Positions 35,946-47,000 of a stretch of 64,000 nucleotides of DNA are shown here, in pieces. Source of the DNA: Brachionus plicatilis (Eukaryota; Rotifera; Eurotatoria; Ploima; Brachionidae); contig QEOQ01000561.1 of NCBI GenBank assembly GCA_010279815.1, forward strand, positions 144,605 to 208,604, written 5' to 3'. Position numbers and translations under genes: made by a program. The notes beneath the pieces were generated by a model that was given only the letters and a program-made list of their open reading frames with translations, did not search any database and had not been told where the DNA came from. Positions within the stretch are counted from its first letter, which is position 1. Each line of letters starts with the position of its first letter.

Positions 35946-36954
35946 TTATTTTAAGCCAAATATAAGTTTGCATTCTTGCCAAAATTTTACATTTGTAAGA
36001 AAAAAAACAACAAAATTTAAACTATGATAGGAAAAAGATAAAACAGCTAAACAATTGACATAAAAACGACCTATTGGTTCAGTAATTAGTTCGAAATACC
36101 AATATGCAGTTGCGGTTGAGTACGGCAACGATGTAAAAAAGAAGAAAAATGTCAACAAAACTATTGTATAGGTCAGTGTTTTTGATTTTTGTTTGCGTCG
36201 CTTGGAAACTAAACTGCGAACTTGTTTGGCTGGCTTCATGGAATGACATATAAGAAGAAAATTAAAAATCAAAAGAATAATAAAAGGCACTAGGGAATAT
36301 ATGTAAACATGAATCTAAAAAATAAATCTAAATTATTTTCTTAATGAAATTTGATTGAAGAATTACTTTGTGCCATCTAGGAATGTAGGAAAACTCGTCA
36401 AAAAAATACTTGGGTGCATAGCACTTCACAATTGTTGTCTGATTTACCATTGTGTAATAACCATTTAAAACAAGTAGATGTGAGTTGAGCAAAAATATAA
36501 GAAATCCAAGAATAAAACAAAGAATCTTAGCATTTCTTGTTGTGGAGTACAGTTTTCTCCATACTGTTATTCGGACACTAAGATATCTGTCGACATTGGT
36601 GAACACCTTTTTAGGAAAAACTTAAAAGAAACAAAAAATACTTTGAGCTCTTACCAGAAGCCATGCACTGTATTGAAGACAAAAGTATTGCAAAAACACG
36701 GCTATTTTGCACCACCATGCGGAAATAAACTCGTGAGCAAAATCAAAAAAAGACATAAGGAATACATCTATGTTCCATATAGACAGGGCAAATATATCGC
36801 TTATTGAAATGACCATTAAAAGTCGGAATGAAGTTATATTTCGGAGAGACTTACGTCGGCAAACAAAAAATGTTAGTATATTTCCTACTAAACCAAAAAA
36901 AAATAGGAAAAGGGACACTATGCCGAGAATTTTGTTACCAATGTCTAACAACAT
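35946..36954 (-). CDS. Rhodopsin-family orphan GPCR
   Basis: Exons 36954-36655, 36606-36367 and 36314-35946 (phase 0, introns only 48 and 52 bp) give 302 residues with seven hydrophobic segments. Seen: TM1 FFGLVGNILTFFVCRRKS; TM2 VISISDIFALS with the conserved Asp; TM3 WWCKIAVFLQYF with the disulfide Cys; VDRYLSVR at the end of TM3 (DRY); ECL2 TIVKCYAP; TM5 PFIILLIFNFLLI; TM6 FFTSLPYSTA; TM7 HSLNFVVFFLTN, a variant of NPxxY that keeps Asn but lacks Pro and Tyr. The short N-terminus (fewer than 12 residues before TM1) is unusual. It resembles the large invertebrate FMRFamide-receptor-like group; ligand unknown. Confidence 0.8.
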
Positions 36955-37726
36955 TTGAATTGATCTAGATATAATTTCATTTAATAATATTAAGTGAAAA
37001 ATTTTTCATTTTAAAATACATTAACTCGGTAATTAAACGTAATAATTGCTGACACCTTCTTCTTACAACATTTGATATGGTGAATAAAATTTTTGAAATT
37101 TGATATTAATTAAATAATTTAATTGCCTGAAAAATTAAAAATTAAAGGAAATTTCATCGATAAAATTGAATTGATATAATTTTCCGGTTACAAAAAAAAA
37201 CAAATAGCGTTGTATTTTTAATAAATGTTTTTATTTATTTTTAAAAATTGGAATGTTTTTATTGAATTTAAAATTATCAATTGTTACCCTGAATAGTTTA
37301 CAATTAAAAAAAATTAAAAGTTTAAATGAATTATATATAGAGGATTTGAAAAACTTAAAAATATTTCATTATTTTCCTTTAAAAAAATTATTTCAGACTC
37401 AAAATTTGATCATTCTTTTCTGATAAAATAAATATTAACTATGATTGTTAAGAATTTAATTGATTTAATTTTTGTGATTTCAATTAAAGTTTTGAAATAT
37501 TGACAGCCTAATCGATTTATGAAGTATAAAGCGTCAGAGTAAATGAATAAAAAGGAAACTTTAATTCTTAATCTTAACTTAAAAATATAAAGAAGAATTA
37601 TCTAAGATTAAGTTCTAAAAGTCTTTATCTAAAATTTTGTAAAGTTTTTTAAATTTCCCCAATTTAAAATCTAAAAAAACTTGAAAAGAAATAAAACATA
37701 TTTGTTATATTTATAATTATTTAGCC
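36955..37726. other. Divergent intergenic region GPCR2 / TPR-SET
   Basis: 770 bp, A+T-rich; a TATATTTATAA-like stretch lies just before the TPR-SET start. Nothing else seen. Confidence 0.3.
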
Positions 37727-39664
37727 ATGTTCAACAATCAGAGTGAATTGGTTCCTAGACCTTCAAAAAATTTGCTGATCGCACAAGACATTCAGCAAAA
37801 AAATGATCAAAACAGCTTCAAAATAACATCATCCTCTATTAGTAGTTTGAAAAATGTAGATCACCTTGAAAAAATTTTTTTAAAAGATCTTTCCATCAAT
37901 AGAGTCCATTTTGGAAAATATCTTATTTGCCGCACTGTTGAAACTTTCTTTGCAGATGAAATTTTCAAATTAATCATTGAAGATGAATTAAGCGAAGTGG
38001 AAAATATTTTTCTATCAGACTTGATTTCAATGGAAAATTTTCAGATTAATTCTATTTTTATTATCAAAGAACCCTATTGTGTAATGAAAGATAAAGAATG
38101 TTTTATCAAAATTGAATCTCCAACTGATGTGCAAATGGTTTTTAATCACGATATTGCCAAATGGCAGTCAAAAGACTCTTTTTTAAGTGCTGACCAGTTG
38201 AATCTTTTAGGTAATCAGAGTTTTTCCAACAAAGACTTTCACTCAGCGGTAAAATTTTACACTTGGGCATTAGATAAACAAAAAGAGGCCAAATTTTTTG
38301 GTAATCGCGCCGCAGCTTTCTTGAATTTAAACTATTTCTATGAATCAAGTAAGGACTGTAAGATTTCAATTGAAATGAATTCAAAAAATGAAAAAGCATT
38401 TTTTCGCTTGGCAAAGTGTTGTTACCAAATGAAACAGTTTGCTCAGGCTCTGGAAGCACTCGAGAATTGTCTGAGTATAAATTCAGAAAATGCTGAGACC
38501 AAAAGGGAATTAAATCGAACTAAAAAAAGACTAATCGAAGCCAAGACTGGAGAGTATGAGTTTAAAAATTTAATTGAAGCTTGTCGAGATAAGGTTCTCA
38601 GACATGACATTGCTGATTTTGTTTCAGATAAAATATATTTAGATAAAGAAAAGCATTTTTTTAAAGCAAAAGCTTCTATTAAAAGAGGAACTTTGATATT
38701 ATGTGAAAAAGCAGCGTCCATTTGGTACAAAGCGGAAAATATGGTTCAAACAAAAGCACCCAAGATGGAAAACTTTAAGCTTTTAATTAACCAACTAGTG
38801 CATAATCCGTTTTTACTACAAAAAGTCAACGAGCTAGCTTGGCACAAGGATGCTTTAGTTGGACAAAATTTTTGCATCGATGTGGCTAGAATCAAGGACA
38901 TAGTTGACCGAAATTCCTTCCAAAGCCGTCCAGTGGAATTTTGCAGCAATTTTAAGCCTGAGCCAAATCAATTGGAATCTAATTCAGGTCTTTGGATCAA
39001 ATCGGCATTCATTAAGCATTCTTGTTTGCCAAATGCGCAAAAAATTTGCTTCAACGATGTTGTTTTCATTTATGCGAGCCAAGACATCAATGAAAATGAG
39101 CAGATTACTACTTCGTATGTGAATAACACTCAAACATACCACGAAAGAAGTACAAGCTTAACAGAGTATGGTATAACTAGATGTGATTGTAAACTTTGCC
39201 AAATGGACCGTGAAGATGAGCTGACTAGCGAGAGAGACTCTTATGTGATTGAAAACAAGGAAAGAATTTTAAAATTAGTCGAACAAGACTCGAAGGATGT
39301 TAATCAAGGATTAGATTATTTTAATAGCATCAAGGATATGTACAAAAATAGGACTAATCACAAGCTATGCTTGGCTCCAGCCTTGTTGTTTTGTGCTTCT
39401 TTATTCAGAAATAAAGGAAAGCTGAACAAATCAGCAAAAATTTATGTGGACATGTTCGAGTTGTGCAAAGATTATCAATATGACTTGGCTGTGTATGGAC
39501 TTGTTGAGGCACTTAATGATTATTTTTTATGCTTCGATATGGAAAATGCCAAAGAGTGCTTCAAAAAATTGAAAGAATATTCGGTGGGTCACCAAGAATA
39601 CTTTATGCATGTATGTGATGCCAAGATTATTGACTATGAAAATATTCATCAATTGTTAAATTAA
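37727..39664 (+). CDS. TPR and SET domain protein, MYND-less SMYD relative
   Basis: A single intronless frame of 645 residues. N-terminal part (about 45-150): a beta-rich region with NRVHFGKYLICRTVE...IIEDELSEVENIFLSDL, like the leading domain of fungal and protist TPR-SET proteins (HxGKxLxLRT...VVEDE). Then three TPR motifs (about 160-265: LNLLGNQSFSNKDFHSAVKFY, AKFFGNRAAAFLNLNYFYES, AFFRLAKCCYQMKQFAQALEA). Then a SET domain (about 300-490) with AFIKHSCLPNAQK (NHSCxPN class), YASQDINENEQITTSY and a zinc-binding YGITRCDCKLCQMD. No MYND finger is visible between the SET halves, so this is not a standard SMYD protein. Probable lysine methyltransferase; substrate unknown. Absence of introns in a long gene is notable here and may mean retroposition. 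Confidence 0.8.
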   Translation: MFNNQSELVPRPSKNLLIAQDIQQKNDQNSFKITSSSISSLKNVDHLEKIFLKDLSINRVHFGKYLICRTVETFFADEIFKLIIEDELSEVENIFLSDLISMENFQINSIFIIKEPYCVMKDKECFIKIESPTDVQMVFNHDIAKWQSKDSFLSADQLNLLGNQSFSNKDFHSAVKFYTWALDKQKEAKFFGNRAAAFLNLNYFYESSKDCKISIEMNSKNEKAFFRLAKCCYQMKQFAQALEALENCLSINSENAETKRELNRTKKRLIEAKTGEYEFKNLIEACRDKVLRHDIADFVSDKIYLDKEKHFFKAKASIKRGTLILCEKAASIWYKAENMVQTKAPKMENFKLLINQLVHNPFLLQKVNELAWHKDALVGQNFCIDVARIKDIVDRNSFQSRPVEFCSNFKPEPNQLESNSGLWIKSAFIKHSCLPNAQKICFNDVVFIYASQDINENEQITTSYVNNTQTYHERSTSLTEYGITRCDCKLCQMDREDELTSERDSYVIENKERILKLVEQDSKDVNQGLDYFNSIKDMYKNRTNHKLCLAPALLFCASLFRNKGKLNKSAKIYVDMFELCKDYQYDLAVYGLVEALNDYFLCFDMENAKECFKKLKEYSVGHQEYFMHVCDAKIIDYENIHQLLN

Positions 39665-42166
39665 AATTAAAATAAAATTTTTAGTCGGTTGATTTTTTTA
39701 ATTTGAAAAATAAATTCAAAAAAAGGAAATATTTTAATAATTAAAATTTTCATTTCATCAGAGAACAATTAGTAGTTCTTTAATTTAATTATTTGGAAAC
39801 GTAAGAAAAAAAATTAATAAAAAATATTGAAAAAAAATGTTAAAAAATCTTTTGAAAAAATTTAACAATGATTTAGAATTTTTTCATAGTCAGTTAAAAT
39901 AAAATTGATTTTATTCTAAATTTAAGTCTAAATTTTTAATTTTTTCAAACATTAAAATTTAGTATTAGATCAATATATTCTGAAATTTTTTAATTATATT
40001 TTTGACATGACAAATTATGATATTAGATTTAAATTTCCAACACAATTTTTTCAATTCATTTTTGATCAATTTTCTTGTTAAAATTTACGCTTTTTATTTA
40101 AAGAATGGAAACATTATGCTCAAAATTCTATGATGAAAAGCATTAAAGCATTACTTTTATAGAAGTTTGATTTGGCAATTTAAATTTTTAGATTAAAATT
40201 TCAGTATAAATTATTTATATTATTTTAGTTAACTAATTTATTAAAAAATTGAACAATAATCAACAATAAAAATGATGCAAAATAAATTATTTAAAAAAAT
40301 CTATTTTTACAGAATTTGATAGATATAAAAGTGTTTTAAACTAAAAAAATTTCTTATCTAGAATTAATGAGATATTTGAAGAAAAATTTAGATCTTGATC
40401 AATGTTAATTCTGTTCATGTGCCAAAATAACTTAGTTGACTTAATTAACTCAGTTAAGTTTTATATTTTTCACATCAAAATTGAATTAAAAATTTGCTTT
40501 TCTATTCAAATTTTTTACTTAAGTCATTAATTTTTAGTTATTTGTAATTTTTTAGCCCCTTTTGTTAAGTCAATTTAATCTAGACTCTTTTCTAAAAGTC
40601 TTTATTTTTTTTTGTTCAGATTTATGTCAATGAGACTGAAATTTAAAGTTATCAAATAAATAAATAACTAAATTTCAATGTCTAAACAATTTTTATTTAA
40701 TTAACAACTATCAATGCCATCTAGATTTTTCTAGTCGGGAACATAGACCCAATAATCAGTAAATTTTTGATCAATTCATACCAATCTTTTTATAAAAACG
40801 TCAATTGTTTTAAATGCTGATTTCGAAATTAAATTAATAGTAATGTAAATTAGACAAATTTTTCCTATGATTTAAAATTTCAAAATTCTAGAAAAAAATT
40901 TGCGTTTTTGAAAATCAAATAAATTTTGATGAAAACCAAAAATTATTATGCATTTTTTTTAAAGTATTTATTTTGAACATCAGACAGATTATGTAAAATT
41001 GGAAGCATAAGCTTAATAAGAATTAATTATATTACGCTCTAGTATTTCGATAATTTTTAGATATTGATCATAAAAATCTATTTGATAAAAGATTAGTTTA
41101 ATTTAAAGAAGGCTCAATTTAAAAATATCAAGGCCTTTGCTTAAATAAAGCAATTACTAGCCGTTTTCAAATATTTAATTAAGGTCATGCATCTATTTAT
41201 TTGAGCATAATAATCAAAAATCCTTTTGTAAATTTTGTGTTCCTAGCTTCATTTACCATTAACGAGGACATAACAAAAATTATTTCGATAGCTTCTATCT
41301 TTATTGCTGTATTGTTGAAGTCTGGACCAAAATTATTTTTTCTAAATTAGCAAAAAGCAAAATTTATTTTTATCTACAACAAATTAGGCATAAATTTTTT
41401 AGATATTTTATTAGAAAAATGGAAAACTAAAAGAAAAAAATCTTTTTTTTTTTAATAAATCGATTTAATAATCAAGGCTTTTCAGAGCCATTTTGTTGAT
41501 TCGGATTTAATTAGTTTAAATAATTCAAAGTGAGAAATAATCTTGATTATTTAATGAAAGAAATAGCTATCTATCATATCAATCATAGCTGTCTGTGTAT
41601 TATTTTAATAAATCAAAACAATAAAAAGGAATCTGTAATTTTATTTTTAATTAGAATTCTTAAAAATTGAAAAGGAAATCTTCTAAAAAAATTAAGATAA
41701 ACCACGTGAGCGAAAGAATTAGAAATAATTAATTAATTCAAAGAATTGTTGTTAGAAGAAGCATTGGATTATTAGATATCAGCTACAAAAGGGATGTAAA
41801 TGGTAAATATACCAAGATTTGATTCTATTCTATGTCAAAGATAAGCCATAGATAATTTTATTATAAAAATAAAACTTTTAAACATTGCATAGACTTTTAT
41901 TATAGAAGTAACTATAAAAATAAATAATTTAGATTTGAAAACTTAAAATTATCATGCATTAAAATCATGAAACATTTTAGAAACTATTTTAGTTTTAATT
42001 AAATAAAAGTTCAAAAATAAATATATCTTTTTTTAAATAATTAAAATTGTTAGTTGTTATCACGTGAGTCCTGTTTATTTTAGAAATTTCAGAAAATAAA
42101 GAGTGTCAAAAATCTTCAAAATAAAAATAAGATTAAAAAATATTTTTAATTATTTTTTCAATACAC

Positions 42167-42256
42167 TTAATATCCTTCTGTTCGCGCTCTAAGTCCGGAG
42201 GGTCTTTTCGACATATAATGGTACTTCTTTGCATTTTTCTGAATGAATTTAATCAT
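42167..42256 (-). CDS. Small open frame, 29 residues, or a terminal exon
   Basis: On the minus strand ATG at 42256 opens MIKFIQKNAKKYHYMSKR, ending RPSGLRARTEGY. Its second half (GACCCTCCGGACTTAGAGCG) is far more GC-rich than several kilobases around it, which is the look of exons in this window. TTCATTCAG at its start is also a good splice acceptor, so it could instead be the last exon of a minus-strand gene. No family recognised, and I could not join it cleanly to an upstream frame. Confidence 0.25.
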   Translation of the reverse strand: MIKFIQKNAKKYHYMSKRPSGLRARTEGY

Positions 42257-42727
42257 TTTTGAAATTTTTTGTTTTCATTTCAAATCTAAAATCAAATTAT
42301 TTCTTTATTAATCAATTTTTATTTGAAAACATTTCTATATTATTAAAAAAATATTTACGTTCAGACCGAAGAGGCTTTATGGTCCCACCAAGCAAAATAA
42401 ATTTTAATTTGTAAATTTTTTGTTAAATAAATATAAGACCGATCTAGGCAAAAAGATTGATTCAAATAAGAAAGTTGGATCATCAAGCTGTGCTGCATGT
42501 CAGATAAATGAGACCAAAATTTCATAAATTCTATGTTTAACAAAATATTTAACAAAAGAATTATGCAGTAGAATTTTTTTTTCTATCAAACTTTTTAAAT
42601 TAAGCATTTCAGCTTTTAACTTAAAATTGACTTTTTTTTTAATTAACAAAAATGATAAAAGACTTTTAATTTTTCTTTCTGTAACATTTTCTAAATAAAC
42701 AATGTTGTTTATTTTATCTAGAAAAAA

Positions 42728-43007
42728 GGCATTGAGAAATTTCATGCAAAACTTGCATAATAAAAAATTTAAAATTTTATAAATTTTGTTCTAAATGTAA
42801 AAAACTGCGAAAGTCTGCAAAATATGTGCAAATTAATTGCGTTTTATTTTTTAATACTCTTAAATAGGGTGCAATTTTGCAGAATTCGCACAGATTTTGC
42901 AGACTTCCGCAGTTTCATTTGCAGAACAACTTTTTGACATTTAGAAGAAAAGTTGTAAATTTTTTTTATTTTTGTTTTGAAAGTTTTGTATGAAATTTCA
43001 CATTGCC
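42728..43007. mobile_element. Palindromic MITE, best-preserved GAAATTTCATACAAAAC copy
   Basis: Starts GGCATTGAGAAATTTCATGC and ends with the complement of GGCAATGTGAAATTTCATAC. Inside, CTGCGAAAGTCTGCAAAATA and its inverse TTTGCAGACTTCCGCAG form inner arms around a short loop. Flanks TAGAAAAAA (42719-42727) and TAGAAAGCA (43008-43016) match at 7 of 9. Confidence 0.8.
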
Positions 43008-43537
43008 TAGAAAGCATTTATCAATGAAGGGACTTGTAAAAAAAAGTTAGCCTAAGGGTATTATTTATTGTCATTGTTATGATCACTGATAATGGATGTG
43101 AAGTTCATTCTAGAAAGAAAAATTTTTATTTTTTTGGCTTTTCAGCAGACAAATGTTTTGGATAATTCAATTAATTTTCTGTCAAATTTAGAGCTTAGAT
43201 ATTCCGTAGGCCTTTTGTAGCACCACGATTGCTTTTTTTTAGTCTTGAATTTAATTTCAAATTTGAGTCAAAATTTGTGCATGTCAGAAATTTCAATTTT
43301 TTTTCTCTTCACTGGCCTCTATGCTTACAGAATTGCTTTTACTAGCAAAAAAATTCAGCTCTACACAGCTAAATTGAGGACATTTAAAAAAAAAAAAATT
43401 TTTTTATTATAAAATTCATTTTATTATTGAATACCGAATAAAAATTACTAAAGGTCATTTGTAATTAAATTTGCATTCAAATTTGAATAAATGGAAGTAA
43501 AGAGAAAAAATCAATTAACCTATAGTTATTTGAATGA

Positions 43538-43790
43538 AAGAAAGAGGGGGTCTGTGAGGGGACCGTGCGGACCTCATAGTCTAGTTAAACTGGGTTAAGT
43601 AAATATCAAAAATTGAAAAATCAATAATCGATTGAAATTCTCCACAACTTTCAATTTCAATGCAACAAAAACAAGGTTAATTTTTCGTTTTGGAATTAGC
43701 ATAAAAAATGCATAAATTGAATGATTTTTGAGTTGCATTTTAAATATACATTGAGTGTTGTGGTCCGGGGTCCCCCACGTCCTCAATCCA
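43538..43790. repeat. GC-rich inverted repeat, possible MITE
   Basis: TCTGTGAGGGGACCGTGCGG... at the left and ...TGGTCCGGGGTCCCCCACG at the right are imperfect inverted copies about 160 bp apart. Both stand out as GC-rich in AT-rich DNA. No clear target duplication. The left arm lies at the end of a 35-codon frame (43491-43598) that I do not trust as a gene. Confidence 0.35.
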
Positions 43791-44058
43791 GCCTGTATTT
43801 CAATAATGTTGTTGCTAAAATAGATTTCTAAAGCATTTCAAGCCAACATTATAATAATGAATTTCTAAATATGGAGTCGGAGAAATGAAATTTTTTCGTT
43901 TTTAATAAAAAATAAAAAAATCGCTCTTTTCTTCGCACAGAGTCCCAAATAAAGGATAGTTTTCTGGTCTAGATGAATATTTAACCTTGAACTTTAGATC
44001 AAGGATTGAAGAAATTGTGTTTTTTTTTTTGCTTCCCGATACCCACAGTGACTTTTCC

Positions 44059-47000
44059 ATGTCGATGCTAACGGCACACTTCTCCAATCTGTGTATGACA
44101 CCAGCCATCGTCAAAAAACTTCTCGGCTTTAAAGTAAATCCGGCAATACTGAACGAAACGAACATATCGTCGCCGCCGCCGTCAAACTCATCGTCCAACT
44201 CCGAAATGCGGTCTTACTCGCCGTTCGGCTCGCAAGACTCGAACGGCAGCTGTCCGAGCGTGCACTCATCGTCAAGCAGTCTACTCTCTAGCCACAACAA
44301 GTCGTGCGAGAAGGCAATCCGAGCTTTAGTCAAAAAGCTCAAAAAAACGCCCGGAGCACTCGAAGAACTGGAGAAGGCTATCACAAATAGAGACTCGAAT
44401 ACCAAATGTATCATATGCCCAATAAAGTAAGATTTTTGGTTACATTATTATAAAAAAAAAAATTTTTGTCCATTTTTCTTGCAACCACAGTCACAATTTA
44501 GTTATATCACATCGCCTCTCGTTTATGTCACATGAATGTGACATAACTAAATAAGTTGCTATGGCAACGTGTATTTTAAAGTCACACTAATGAAAAATAT
44601 TTCTAGTTCAAATATTTGATTTATGTGTGTGTGTGCGTCTTTTTTTTATTGATATTAAAGCTAAATCAGACATGTCACTTTATAATCTGATTATATTTTA
44701 TGTTTATTTAATAAATTGATTGAGGACGAGGAAAAATTTTAGCAATTTTTTATTTAGTGGATTATATACTTGATTTTCTTAATTCAAGATCAATTTTGAA
44801 ATTAAAATTTTTTTTTTATTATTAATGCAGACACACTAAAAATTGAAAATATTTTTTTTTAAGTGATATTAAAATTTGGGCTATATTATTGATTTTTTAA
44901 CAAAAGAGTTTTTTAAATAGTTACATTTTCAATTTCAAAAAAAAACTTAAAAAAATGCTTCAACATAACATTGGATGCTAAACTTTTGAATTTTTTTAAT
45001 GTAGAAAAAAGCTAATATGTGGCACAAAAATCCAGAGAACAAAATTCAGGTTAAACAACCTTATGAATAAAAAAAATATTTACAACAGCTTTTCAAATTG
45101 GTTTATATTTTTAATTTAAAAAATTTTCAAGGTCTTTCAAAATGAGAAAACTTTTAACCTAATTGACCAATTTTGAGCTAGTTCCAAAAAATACACATTT
45201 TTTAAAGTAAACAAAAAGAATAAAAAATGCAATTGTCTTAGAAGATAAAATTTTAATTTTATGAAAATGTCAAAATTTTAAAATTGTCTTTATGCATTAT
45301 TAATTTGACAACTTGAAGTTAATGATCATGATCTACTGATCAAAACTTAATTTGTTGTAATCTGAATAAAAATGATGAAATTAGCTTTTTTTAATTTTTT
45401 TTAATTATTTTAATTTTAAAAAAAATCTTTTTTTTTCTAATTGATTTTTAATTGATTCTTCTTTAAATAACTTTAGAGACAAATTATCAAAATTATGACT
45501 GTCAATGATATTTAAATATTATCTAAAATATATTACGGCGAAAAAAAGTATAATTTTGTATTGCAAAATTTCAAAATATTTATTAAGATTTTAATTTTGC
45601 TTCAGATAAAATTTATATAACTTTACTATCTAATTAAGGATTATACGAATCATGTTTATTAAAATTTAGTTTTTTTTTATTAAAAAATTGTTAATAATAC
45701 CTTTTTATTTTAATCAAAAATTAAAAATTTTGATCGGAAATTTACATTTGGCAATGAACATCAATTTGCCTTTAAATTTCATTTTTTTAATTTTAATTCT
45801 CTTAACTCTTTAGATTAAAATAAGGGTTTTAAGAATTCTCTTAAAGAAAAAAATTTCCCAATTGATTAGAAATTTTTATTTGCTTTTATCTTAATTTCAA
45901 AATTGATCATTTTTTTATTTTCATTTAAAAAATTAAATTCGGTCAGAGTTCTTTTTTTCATTTTAAAAAAGATACTTTCAAAGAATGCCGCGTATTATTG
46001 TAGTCTAGTTTTAATTTTGCTCTTAACTTACAAATTTTCTATGAAATGACTGCATTGTTTATTTGAAAACAATTATTTATGAATTCGAAAATTTATAGTT
46101 TCTAAATTTTTTCAATAGACACTTGAGTTCTTCATTCATTTGGAAATTTTTTGTTTTGTTCTCTTTTGTTAAAATTCCAAAAGAAATAAAAGACTTAATA
46201 ATTAAAAAAGGGGATATTTTTCAATTAATTAAATATGAAAATAATGATTGATTAATTGAAGTCTATTCATACAAACTTAAAAAGATTGATGTAAAATTAA
46301 AATTATTTTTTTAAGGTGATTTTTACTGTTTCAGTTGATAAAACCTTGTTAAATTTCTGAAAAAATTTTTAGAATCTTTTAAAAGGAAAATATTACAAAA
46401 ATTTTATTTTAAGGTTTCAAAATTAAATAATTTACATAATATTTTAAGTATACATTTATGTTTTTACTACAGATAAAGATTAAAATTATCGAGTTTAATT
46501 TAAAGCAGGTCTATCAATGTTCTGATTAATTAGTGTAATCTCTAGTCAATGAACAAAAGCACATGCCTATTATTCAGAAAAAGAGCAAACAGATTAAAAT
46601 AAATCTATTTAAAATGGTAATAATCTTTGAGACAAATATCGTAAACTCTTGCCATCTACTCTCAGAAATAAAGCGAACTTAACTTCATTTCTTTTAAAGT
46701 TATTTCCATTCATGTCATAACAATTTTTTAATCATTTTTTAGAAATAATAAACTTAAATTTAGCTTATCTTCCATTATTCTAAACCCATGCTTACCTTTA
46801 TTTTGACCATAAATTTAATTTAACTTAAAAATTTAAATATTTTTGTTTTAAAACAATGTCCTATGTTTGCTTTAATCTATTTAATTTCAATGTAATAACA
46901 TGGCCTTTTTTTCATGCTTTTTCAAAATTGTATGAAAATTTAAAATTTAAAATTCAATTTTCTGTAAAATGCCTTCCATCAAAAAATACTTTTTAAACTA

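Larger units (their letters stand above)
39665..44058. other. Intergenic region TPR-SET / SMAD2/3
   Basis: 4.4 kb. It contains a small GC-rich open frame (42167-42256), a MITE (42728-43007) and an inverted repeat (about 43538-43790). The rest is AT-rich with no supportable exon. tacccacag at 44041-44049, just before the SMAD start, is a good splice acceptor, so an upstream 5' UTR exon or a trans-spliced leader is likely. Confidence 0.4.

Noticed and set aside
37727..39664. SMYD4 ortholog
   Set aside because: TPR and SET are present but I find no MYND zinc finger, and the N-terminal domain is of the fungal/protist TPR-SET type.
42500..42745. 81-codon minus-strand frame beginning in a MITE end
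   Set aside because: Composition is that of random AT-rich DNA (Lys/Ile/Leu/Asn/Phe only) and the ATG lies in transposon sequence.
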